This document shows, piece after piece, positions 16,928 to 24,123 of a DNA stretch of 34,400 nucleotides. The DNA is from Oscillatoria sp. (lineage in GTDB: Bacteria; Cyanobacteriota; Cyanobacteriia; Cyanobacteriales; Laspinemataceae): NCBI GenBank assembly GCA_011390515.1, contig JAABSJ010000042.1, forward strand, positions 1 to 34,400, written 5' to 3'. Position 1 is the first letter of the stretch, and each line of letters begins with the position of its first letter. The position numbers and the translations under genes are program-made. The notes below the pieces were generated by a model. It made no database searches. It saw only the letters and a list, made by a program, of their open reading frames with translations, and was not told where the DNA came from.

Positions 16928-19216
16928 ATGTTTAACTCGTCAGGGATTCGGCATCTGTCCCTTATTCCCGTCTGGCGGAGGATCCGACAGCAAATCGAGG
17001 CGAGCAAACCTCCGACGACGGAGGACTCGGTAATGCTGCGGGTGCTGGTCCAGGCCCTTGTAATCGTCGGGATTATTGCAACCGATGTGGCGGCAGGGAC
17101 GATGATGAGCCTTTGGGCAGTCCCCTTGAGCATTCTGGGAGCAACCTGGAGTTGGTATCGCCGCCGCGATCGCAATACTGCCGTTAAATTTTTGCTGGCG
17201 ATTGGGATGCTGGTCGCTCTCGGTGCGTTTTTTGGGCGCTTAATTGAGGAACTCAACGATACCCGTGTGGTTCTGGCTGAACTGCTGATTCAAGTTCAGG
17301 TTCTCCATAGTTTTGACCTCCCCCGGCGCTCGGATTTGGGCTATTCGATGGTGATCGGATTGATCCTGTTGGGGGTAGCGGGAACCGTCAGCCAGACTTT
17401 AGCCTTCGCCCCATTATTATTAATCTTTTTGGCGATCGCCTTGCCGACTTTGGTCTTGGATTATCGATCGCGCCTGGGACTGAAACCGGAGAAACGTTCC
17501 ACAGGAACCCGGAAAAAAAAGAAAATCAACTCTTCTCAACTGGGTTTTTACGGTTTCCTGTTTAGTCTGGTTCTGGCGATCGGACTGGTAATTTTTGCCG
17601 TCATGCCGCGCTTTCCCGGCTATCAAGTACAGACCTTTCCCATGAGTTCTCCCATTGAAATTCCTGGCGATTTAGATGGGCGTCAAATTGTCAATCCGGG
17701 CTATGGCAATGGCGACGGAGATGGCACCGGGGGGGATGGCAGTGATGGACCCGGAGAGATTGATGATACCTTTTATTATGGGTTTAATACCCGGATGAAC
17801 CAAAATCTCCGGGGGGAAATGAAACCCAAAGTCGTGATGCGGGTGCGATCGCAAGCGGAAGGATTTTGGCGCGTCCTGGCGTTTGACCGCTATACAGGCC
17901 AAGGGTGGGAAATCGGTCGCAATGAAGAGGCGACCACCCTGCGCCGTTCCAGTTGGTCTTATCAATTTAGTGTTCCCATCGACCGGACTCGACAGGGGAG
18001 AACTCAGGAAATCGTTCAAAGCTATACGGCTGTTTCGGATTTACCGAATATTATTCCGGCCCTGTATGAGCCGAAAGCGCTTTATTTTCCCACGGACCAG
18101 GTGACGTTTGATACCGAAGGCAGTCTGCGATCGCCCTTGGGTTTGGTCAAGGGACTGACTTACACGGTGATTTCAGAAGTCCCCTATCGCGATCGCACCG
18201 CCCTTTCTCAAGCCCCCACAACCTATCCAAAGGCGATCCGCAATTATTACCTGCAAGTCCCTCCAGAAATCAGCGATCGCGTTCGCCAACAGACGGAGGA
18301 AATTTTAGCAGGCGCACCCAACCCCTTAACCTCCCCCTACGAACAAGCCCTCTACCTAGCTCAATATCTCAAACAAAACTACAGTATTCCCAACGACCCC
18401 TTTGGACTGCCTTTTTTAGGACCCGATGATGATTTGGTTGAGACGTTTCTGTTCCAGCAACAGGGGGGCTATCCGGACCACTTTTCCACCGTCTATACCG
18501 TGATGTTGCGTTCTATTGGGATTCCCTCCCGCTTAGTCGTGGGGTTTGCACCGGGCGAGTTTAATCCCTTTACCGGACTCTATGTGGTTCGCAATACTGA
18601 CGCTTATGCCATGACGGAAGTGTATTTTCCCGACTATGGCTGGTTTGCCTTTGATCCGATTCCCGGTCATGAAATCATTCCCCCATCCATTCAAGAATAT
18701 CAGCCCTTTAGCGTGTTGCGGATGTTGTGGCGGTGGGTTGCAGGGTGGCTGCCTTCTCCAGTAACGGGATTTCTGCAAGCGGTGTTTTCTATCCTAGGCG
18801 GTTGGCTGGTGGGGAGCATTGTCTGGGTATTGCGGCTGTTTACCCGAGGCTGGTTGGGACTCTTTACGGGTGCCATCTTACTCACGGGTGTGGCATTTCT
18901 AGTTTGGTTAGCTTGGAGTGGCTTCCAACAATGGCGCTATGGTCGGTTTTTGGCAAAAATGCCCCCAGTGGAACGACTGTATCAGCAAATGCTAGATACG
19001 TTAGGACGCCAGGGATATCGCAAACATCCGGCGCAAACCCCGTTCGAGTATGCGCGAGAGTTGCACCAACATCAACCCGAGACTGACGCATCCGCAGTCG
19101 AGGAGATTTCTCACGCTTATGTGAGTTGGCGTTATGGGGGCCGTGAACCGAATCTTGGTCTTCTCCAGCAACGGTTAGAAGAGTTGAAAAAGCGATCGCA
19201 ACTCCGACGAAAGTAG
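16928..19216 (+). CDS. TgpA-like transglutaminase-fold membrane protein lacking Cys and His of the triad
   Basis: This 762-residue protein has about five to six N-terminal membrane segments (roughly 35-75, 95-120, 140-180, 210-235). A large external domain follows, containing a transglutaminase-like core (about 455-580), then a C-terminal membrane helix pair (about 615-665) and a cytoplasmic DUF4129-like tail. In active relatives the core reads GYCEH and DAHAW. Here the sequence is GGYPDHF with Pro516 in the cysteine position and DAYAM with Tyr560 in the histidine position; Asp576 (FAFDPIPG) remains. It therefore cannot use the normal thiol mechanism. It starts 86 bases after patU on the same strand and may share its transcript. 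Role is unknown; an envelope scaffold or binding role is inference. Confidence 0.85.
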   Translation: MFNSSGIRHLSLIPVWRRIRQQIEASKPPTTEDSVMLRVLVQALVIVGIIATDVAAGTMMSLWAVPLSILGATWSWYRRRDRNTAVKFLLAIGMLVALGAFFGRLIEELNDTRVVLAELLIQVQVLHSFDLPRRSDLGYSMVIGLILLGVAGTVSQTLAFAPLLLIFLAIALPTLVLDYRSRLGLKPEKRSTGTRKKKKINSSQLGFYGFLFSLVLAIGLVIFAVMPRFPGYQVQTFPMSSPIEIPGDLDGRQIVNPGYGNGDGDGTGGDGSDGPGEIDDTFYYGFNTRMNQNLRGEMKPKVVMRVRSQAEGFWRVLAFDRYTGQGWEIGRNEEATTLRRSSWSYQFSVPIDRTRQGRTQEIVQSYTAVSDLPNIIPALYEPKALYFPTDQVTFDTEGSLRSPLGLVKGLTYTVISEVPYRDRTALSQAPTTYPKAIRNYYLQVPPEISDRVRQQTEEILAGAPNPLTSPYEQALYLAQYLKQNYSIPNDPFGLPFLGPDDDLVETFLFQQQGGYPDHFSTVYTVMLRSIGIPSRLVVGFAPGEFNPFTGLYVVRNTDAYAMTEVYFPDYGWFAFDPIPGHEIIPPSIQEYQPFSVLRMLWRWVAGWLPSPVTGFLQAVFSILGGWLVGSIVWVLRLFTRGWLGLFTGAILLTGVAFLVWLAWSGFQQWRYGRFLAKMPPVERLYQQMLDTLGRQGYRKHPAQTPFEYARELHQHQPETDASAVEEISHAYVSWRYGGREPNLGLLQQRLEELKKRSQLRRK

Positions 19217-19261
19217 GAGGAGTTGGGTCACGATGAGTGAGGGCGAAAACACGGGTTTTGT

Positions 19262-19639
19262 TTAACAGTAAGCGGTGACGTCCTCACCACATTCATCGGC
19301 TAAATAACATAATGCTCGGAAGCGCAGCCCGACAAACTGCTCATAAAATGGGTTGAGTTTACATAGGGGTGGAATGTGAAATAAGACGCGACCCCAGATT
19401 TTGATTTCCCGCTCAAATGGACATTGGGCGGGAATTAGTTTACACAAGTTATGGGCCATTTGGCGATCGCGAATTTCTAGGCGATCGAGCCACTGCTTGA
19501 GTGGGCCTAATGGCTGAAAAAATTGCCGGTGCGGACGAGTGGGAACCCTAGAGAGATCGCTTTGTGGGGTCGCTTTTTCAGAAAGCTCTATCCAAGTGAT
19601 GCGAATTAGATGCTGTATGGTATAATCTAATACATTCAT
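19262..19639 (-). CDS. Mo-dependent nitrogenase C-terminal-family protein
   Basis: Starting at the ATG at 19639, with AGAGGA about seven bases upstream, the protein has 125 residues; an open extension to 19729 is less likely. The C-terminal half matches the Mo-nitro_C family (Pfam PF06967): AHNLCKLIPAQCPFEREIKI, FHIPPLCKLNPFYEQFVGLR, FRALCYLADECGEDVTAYC. Five conserved cysteines are present. The family name is historical: most members are stand-alone cyanobacterial proteins and are not nitrogenase subunits. The function is unknown. It is convergent with the transglutaminase-fold gene, 45 bases away. It does not by itself show that the organism fixes nitrogen. Confidence 0.88.
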   Translation of the reverse strand: MNVLDYTIQHLIRITWIELSEKATPQSDLSRVPTRPHRQFFQPLGPLKQWLDRLEIRDRQMAHNLCKLIPAQCPFEREIKIWGRVLFHIPPLCKLNPFYEQFVGLRFRALCYLADECGEDVTAYC

Positions 19640-20596
19640 CTGGTTTCCTCTGTTGTTACGAGCGGGTGCTAAGTCAGCACTTGCATGGACATTACAGCCT
19701 CTTATCGGGTCAACCCGGATGGCTCTCAATCTAGTGACTGATCCGTTAGAGGTTTAGGTTTCCCAAGGGGGCGGTCGGATTTGGACTTTAGGTTTTACTC
19801 TTTAGAACTCTTTAGATCTTCTCTAGTTTCTGTGAAAATGGGACGGACTCCTATCACCGAGATGAATAATCTCTATCACTGCAAAGGGGCGATCGCGATC
19901 GCTCTGATTTCAGCTTTTTTACCCTAGGCTAACTCCCCGGGCTAGTCTAAATCAGCGAAAAGCCCTAAAAACTGAATCTCTTTCAAGCTCAAAATCGCTT
20001 ATTTTGGGGATAAAATTTTCTAATCGCCCTCAGTAAGTTTGACTCAAGCATAGTGGACCTCTATCGAGAGTCTTTCTGACTTGAATGCTTTTCCAAGCAG
20101 GGAAGGGGTAAATCCCGCCCATCTTGTCAAACTGATGTCGGGCATCTCTATAGACCCATTCAGGTCATCCAATCTCTCTCTATTGGGGTATTTATATACA
20201 AAAAATAGTGTTCTTGGGGTTTAAAATTCTAAAATAAAATCAATAAAAATCTGTAAACTTTTCCAGGTGCAAATAAATTTTTATTTAGGGGGTTATTAAA
20301 TTAATAGAGGTTCATTGAACTGCAATTAAACCCAACTTGAGTCCAATCTTGAGTCCAATTAGGATAATAATATCCAGAAACAGAGGAATAGCAGAAAAAT
20401 TTTATAAAATCCACCCTAAGAGCGATGAAACAAATCAGGGAAGGCTGTGAAAATAAAACATAGACTTCTGGCAGCAGTCGGAAGTCAAACCAAAGCCCGG
20501 TGATGCCTTCAACAGGCTGATTAGATTTCTGAAAAAATGCCAACATCAGGCATCGGTTTATTAACCTCAAAACAAACAGCAATTAATGCCAACTTT
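19640..20596. other. AT-rich spacer of about 950 bases
   Basis: No gene is supported. The first 300 bases hold HIP1 sites, including two overlapping ones near 19888. The part from 20170 to 20400 is strongly AT-rich. A short direct repeat, CTTGAGTCCAAT, occurs twice near 20336 and 20349. A frame of 93 codons on the minus strand across 20301-20582 is hydrophobic but has no recognisable features. Confidence 0.45.
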
Positions 20597-21064
20597 ATGA
20601 AGACGGTTAACTTGTCTATTTTCCGAACGGTGGGAGCTTTTGCGATGGGGGGGCTTTTAGTCGGGTTCATGCCCCTTGCTACACCGGGTCCCAAAAACGT
20701 GATGAGCCCAGGAGACTCAATCCAGTCACAACCTGGAAAATTAACGGGTTATGTAGAAATACTATTTACGGAACCCGGAGATCCCTGCATTCAGAGTCAA
20801 GAAAGATATGTCCATCCTGGGACGAAAGTTGTAATTCAAAATAGAGATCGCCAGCCGATCGCCACAGGGGTGTTAGGGATAGGGACCCCTCAACCTTTAC
20901 AAGCTGGTTTTTCTAAAATGACCTGTAAATTTCCTCTGGCTGTAGAAAATATTCCCGAACTTCAGAACTATATTATTAAGCTAGAAGGCGGGGAAGAATT
21001 TCCCTATTCTCGCAAGCAGTTGGAGCAGAAAAACTGGCGTGTAGAATTAACTCTGTTTAGATAA
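20597..21064 (+). CDS. Secreted protein of unknown function
   Basis: From the ATG at 20597 the product has 155 residues. It starts MKTVNLSIFRTVGAFAMGGL and continues hydrophobic to about residue 25, a signal peptide or N-terminal anchor. An upstream ATG at 20537 would bury this signal. The mature part is beta-rich (LTGYVEILFTEPGDPC, KVVIQNRDRQPIATGVLGIG, YIIKLEGGEEFPYSRKQL) with two cysteines that could form a disulfide. The pattern with a 'leader, then a single strand-rich domain' recalls small cyanobacterial periplasmic proteins, but I recognise no family. A 44-bp palindrome lies 41 bases after its stop and may terminate or stabilise its transcript. Confidence 0.7.
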   Translation: MKTVNLSIFRTVGAFAMGGLLVGFMPLATPGPKNVMSPGDSIQSQPGKLTGYVEILFTEPGDPCIQSQERYVHPGTKVVIQNRDRQPIATGVLGIGTPQPLQAGFSKMTCKFPLAVENIPELQNYIIKLEGGEEFPYSRKQLEQKNWRVELTLFR

Positions 21065-21104
21065 TAGTGGGTAATATTTATGGTAAATTTGTAGGGGTCT
21101 TGTC

Positions 21105-21148
21105 TATCCCCGGGAGATTGCGATCGCGATCGCAATCTCCCGGGGATA
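21105..21148. repeat. Perfect 44-bp palindrome containing overlapping HIP1 sites
   Basis: The 22 bases 21105-21126 are the exact reverse complement of 21127-21148. The arms begin TATCCCCGGGAGATT and the centre is GCGATCGCGATCGC, two overlapping HIP1 octamers. As RNA or single-stranded DNA it would form a very stable stem. The run after it (ATTTTCAC) is a weak T-run, so terminator function is possible but not clear. Confidence 0.9.
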
Positions 21149-21247
21149 ATTTTCACATCGGGGTCAGACGACGATCGCCTTTAAGAGCAACAAATGGATT
21201 TATAGTAAGAAGAGATATCCGAATTGACCCTCCAAGGTAAAGGCAGC

Positions 21248-21433
21248 ATGAACCCAGAAGATTCACCCAAATTTGATAACCAAGACGATGAATTATCGTC
21301 CCCCAGGGGGCCCGAATCAAACTTAGCCCCAGACGAGTCAGAATCAGCGGAAGAATTGAATGCCATTGCTAAAGCGCTGATGGTCAAGCTGCTGTGGTCT
21401 CAGGTGGGGCTAATGGATGACAAAACTCCCTAA
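21248..21433 (+). CDS. Small acidic protein of unknown function
   Basis: The ATG at 21248 has an AAAGG Shine-Dalgarno about five bases upstream and gives 61 residues; a TTG at 21224 would add eight. The N-terminal two thirds are rich in Asp, Glu, Ser and Pro (NQDDELSSPRGPESNLAPDE) and likely disordered. The end is a short amphipathic helix (ELNAIAKALMVKLLWSQVG). A strong intrinsic terminator about 120 bases downstream supports real transcription. No family is recognised. Confidence 0.55.
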   Translation: MNPEDSPKFDNQDDELSSPRGPESNLAPDESESAEELNAIAKALMVKLLWSQVGLMDDKTP

Positions 21434-21551
21434 GTTTTTATTTACTCCATAAAAATTCAGGGTCTCGATGCAGGAGTATTTAAGACACCTCGGAATTCCA
21501 GTTCGGTATCCCTAAAAGACTGAATTCCTCCAGAAATTAGATTTTGTGAAG

Positions 21552-21586
21552 ACGCGATTAACGCAATTTGTTGATCGCGTTTTTTT
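21552..21586 (+). terminator. Intrinsic terminator after the small acidic gene
   Basis: ACGCGATTAAC (21552-21562) pairs with GTTGATCGCGT (21570-21580) over 11 bp including one G-T wobble. The loop is GCAATTT, and the stem is followed by seven T (21580-21586). This is the clearest rho-independent terminator in the window and acts on plus-strand transcripts. Confidence 0.85.
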
Positions 21587-21645
21587 ATGGGTTAAAGAAA
21601 ATTTGGGGCAACTTCCGGACAGACTTCCTGCCAACAATCCCCCGT

Positions 21646-22323
21646 TTATTCCCCTGATTTTCCTCCTTCAAAAGGACCGATCACCTGGGGTTTAGGTCGA
21701 GTAACCCGCACCTGCCATAATGCTTTGACAACGGCCATAAATTCCCGAAAAGTATAGTAAGTCATCGAATCAGTGCGGAAAATTCCCCAATCGGGGGTTC
21801 CTAAACCGACTGCCTTAATTCCCATCTGACGACCCGTATAAACTGCCCGAGGGAGATGATACCGTTGGGTAATTAAAACTGCCTGTTGAATTCCAAACAG
21901 GGTTTGAGCGCGGTAACAACTATCATAAGTGCTCAATCCGGCGCGATCAAGGAGAATGTCGGTAAGTGGAACCCCCTGTTTTTCTGCATAAGATGACATC
22001 GCTTGAACTTCATTATAATCAGGACGGAAGTTGTCCCCAGTCATCAAAATTTTGTGAACGCGACCCAGTTTATACAAGTCGATCGCAGCTTGAACGCGAT
22101 CGGCCAACATCGGGGTGGGACTCCCATCCTCCCAAACCCCGGCACCAAAAACAATGGCGATCGGTTGCGGGGGAACCTGTTCTATTTCTCGATAGCGATC
22201 GGCGTAAGTCACGGCATAAACGTAGACATTCAATCCCAAGGGAATGACGACTGTACCCAGACCCAAGACTAACAGTAAAACAGGCCAGTTCATAAAATCC
22301 AGAACAACCATTATAGATTCCAT
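21646..22323 (-). CDS. YdcF/SanA-like DUF218 membrane protein
   Basis: This 225-residue protein has one N-terminal membrane helix (about 11-35, WPVLLLVLGLGTVVIPLGL) followed by a DUF218 domain. Family motifs are IAIVFGAGVWEDGSPTPMLADRV (in two parts), KILMTGDN, LDRAGLSTYDSCYRA, AVLITQRYHLPRAVY and a final FREFMAVVKAL. SanA and YdcF proteins are inner-membrane factors linked to envelope barrier function and vancomycin exclusion; their biochemical activity is poorly defined. Starts at codons 5 or 11 are also possible. It is convergent with the small acidic gene and separated from the Uma2 gene by palindromes. Confidence 0.88.
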   Translation of the reverse strand: MESIMVVLDFMNWPVLLLVLGLGTVVIPLGLNVYVYAVTYADRYREIEQVPPQPIAIVFGAGVWEDGSPTPMLADRVQAAIDLYKLGRVHKILMTGDNFRPDYNEVQAMSSYAEKQGVPLTDILLDRAGLSTYDSCYRAQTLFGIQQAVLITQRYHLPRAVYTGRQMGIKAVGLGTPDWGIFRTDSMTYYTFREFMAVVKALWQVRVTRPKPQVIGPFEGGKSGE

Positions 22324-22389
22324 TTTACTTAGTTAAAGAAAAACACATTCACCGATACATGAATTACACCATCTTTAAGACTAACCGCT

Positions 22390-22431
22390 CTAAAATGTAG
22401 AGGCGATTCGCGAATCGCCTCTACATTTTAG
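22390..22431. repeat. Perfect 42-bp extragenic palindrome
   Basis: The 21 bases 22390-22410 are the exact reverse complement of 22411-22431. The arms read CTAAAATGTAGAGGCGATTCG. TGTAGAGGCGATTCGCGAAT-type palindromes recur in cyanobacterial spacers as I remember. It lies upstream of the YdcF-like gene start. Confidence 0.9.
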
Positions 22432-22596
22432 GGTAAATTATCAAAATCTGCGTACATCTTCATTCAAAAATATCTTAAAAATTTCGAGGAAGATTAAAAA
22501 AATCATACTCATTAGCCCCCCTTGTTTTATTATAATTATTATTTTGTAAATTGGGTTTTATCAGAATTAGCCAGTTATATTGGTTGATTCAAGCGG

Positions 22597-22637
22597 GTTA
22601 AAGGTTCCGAAATACAGAGGATTTCGGAACCTTTAAC
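22597..22637. repeat. 17-bp perfect inverted repeat at the 3' end of the Uma2 gene
   Basis: GTTAAAGGTTCCGAAAT (22597-22613) pairs perfectly with 22621-22637 around the loop ACAGAGG. It sits 12 bases beyond the Uma2 stop on the minus strand. No T-run follows in that direction, so it is more like a REP-type or mRNA-stabilising stem than a classic terminator. Confidence 0.8.
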
Positions 22638-22648
22638 GTTGAAAAATA

Positions 22649-23374
22649 TTAAGTAATCTCATCGGGATTGATGCCCAGTTCTTGCAGCTTTTGCCGCAAG
22701 ATAGCGCTGCGCTGACGTTCGGCATCCACTTGGGCGATCGCCTCCTGAGCACGAGCACGTTCGGTATCCACCGCCAATAAAGCTTCGGTTTCAGCTTCCT
22801 CTGGCGTCAGCACCAGTTGCCCTTCCGGGGTAAAAAACCGCAGCTTTTCCTCTACAATACCTAAATAGAGCTGCAATTGTTCACTCCAAAGCCATCCTTG
22901 CTCATTGGGTTGAAGGGCTTGATATTCCCCATTCATCAGGTGAAATCCCTGGAACTCTAAAGTATAGGGGTCAAACCAAAAATAATCGGGAGTGCGCCAA
23001 ACATCTTGGTAAAGCTGTTTTTTCAAGCCCCGATCCGTGTTAGCCGTACTATCAGAGAGGATCTCGATAATAAAGTTAGGATATTTTCCTTCTTCTTCCC
23101 AAATCACCCAACTTTTTCGCTCTCGGCGTTCCGTATTTAAAACTACGAAAAAATCCGGTCCGCGCATTTCTTCCGATTTGCGCTGGCGGGTACTGTAATA
23201 GACGCTCATGTTTGCCGCTACAAAAAAATTCTGACGATTTTTCCAAAACCGCTCTAAACAAGCCAGGAGCAGCAGCAGTTGTTTAAGGTGTCGATAACTT
23301 TCCAATGGCGGCTCCTCACTCCATAAATCGCCTGGGGGAAAGATAGGAATCTCTGAGGTTTGACTCTGTACCAT
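22649..23374 (-). CDS. Uma2 family (DUF820) putative endonuclease
   Basis: The protein is 241 residues from the ATG at 23374, which has GGGGAGA upstream; an ATG at 23392 would add six. Numbered from that upstream ATG, a PD-(D/E)XK-like core has Asp80 (PDFFVV), Glu110 (FIIEILS) and Lys124 (RGLKKQLY). The segment after it, TPDYFWFDPYTLEFQGFHL, is typical of Uma2 proteins. The C-terminal 50 residues form a charged coiled coil (ETEALLAVDTERARAQEAIA). These proteins are found in dozens of copies in filamentous cyanobacteria; nuclease activity is predicted from fold and their role is unsettled. No partner gene is adjacent. Confidence 0.88.
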   Translation of the reverse strand: MVQSQTSEIPIFPPGDLWSEEPPLESYRHLKQLLLLLACLERFWKNRQNFFVAANMSVYYSTRQRKSEEMRGPDFFVVLNTERRERKSWVIWEEEGKYPNFIIEILSDSTANTDRGLKKQLYQDVWRTPDYFWFDPYTLEFQGFHLMNGEYQALQPNEQGWLWSEQLQLYLGIVEEKLRFFTPEGQLVLTPEEAETEALLAVDTERARAQEAIAQVDAERQRSAILRQKLQELGINPDEIT

Positions 23375-24123
23375 ATTGGTCTCCCCATTCATGGTTCTTT
23401 AGCTCTAGTTTAGCAGATTTTTGGATAAACTGAAAGGGGAATAGGAAGAACGCGATCGCCTTAAAAACCTAAGACTCTAACCCCTGTAGAATCTGCTTTC
23501 TCTTGGGTTGGAATTTAATCAAATCAGCGGATTCTTTCTAGGAGATAATTCAGTCAAACATTTTCAAATACGGTGAGTAGATGGCTTGCTTAGGCGGGGG
23601 AACTCATTTAATGTGGCTATAGAAAAGTCACTGAAAGCTTACGGTTTGCTCAGTTCCATCACCATGAAAACCGGGTGAATCGGGGAGTAAGATTGAGGGG
23701 TTTATTCGTTGAAAATGCAACCGGAGCAATTTTGACAACCCGTGGGGTGATGCCTGCGGTATGGGGAGTGGTTAGGACCCTGAGTAGCGGTTGATGATTG
23801 CCGGATATTGATGATGAGGACTTTGAGACTGATTCCTAAACTGCCGATTTCTCAGGGGTGGGGCTTGAGTTGCCGGTTGATCTGCTTTAGGAACCCGTTT
23901 GGCGCGAGGGGGCTGAAAACTATGCCATAGTGGTCCATATCCTGTAAAATAATCAGGGATGTTCTGTCTATAGCGCTTCAATAACACTCCAAAAAGTACA
24001 ATGGTTATTCAAGCAATCGCTATCCTGGCGATCGCACCTCCCACCCCACGGCTAAATTGTTCTGGCTTCCTGAACCCGTCTGGCTCCAATCCTGCCGTTT
24101 ATCATCCCTGAACTGCCCTTTCT
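23375..24123. other. Spacer between the Uma2 and histidine kinase genes
   Basis: This is about 750 bases. Apart from the weak minus-strand frame at 23772-23987 no gene is seen. No T-run hairpin or recognisable operator was found; HIP1-type sites occur near 23451 and 24028. Confidence 0.4.
23772..23987 (-). CDS. Possible small Pro/Gln-rich basic protein or gene remnant
   Basis: A 71-codon frame begins at GTG and reads KRYRQNIPDYFTGYGPLWHS then a Pro/Arg/Gln-rich tail (QPPRAKRVPKADQPATQAPP). The composition looks more like real coding than its neighbours. However, the GTG lies only just after GGA, with no spaced Shine-Dalgarno. Directly upstream in frame are hydrophobic codons (ITIVLFG) preceded by a TGA at 24009-24011 and more small hydrophobic codons. 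It may be the cytoplasmic end of a small membrane protein broken by that stop. No family recognised. Confidence 0.3.
   Translation of the reverse strand: MLLKRYRQNIPDYFTGYGPLWHSFQPPRAKRVPKADQPATQAPPLRNRQFRNQSQSPHHQYPAIINRYSGS

Noticed and set aside
16705-17256. 183-codon minus-strand frame across the patU end and the transglutaminase-fold gene start
   Set aside because: It overlaps two strongly supported plus-strand genes and has a shadow-like Arg/Ser/Ile composition.
19262-19639. Evidence for nitrogen fixation
   Set aside because: The family carries a nitrogenase name but most members are stand-alone proteins; no nif gene is in the window.
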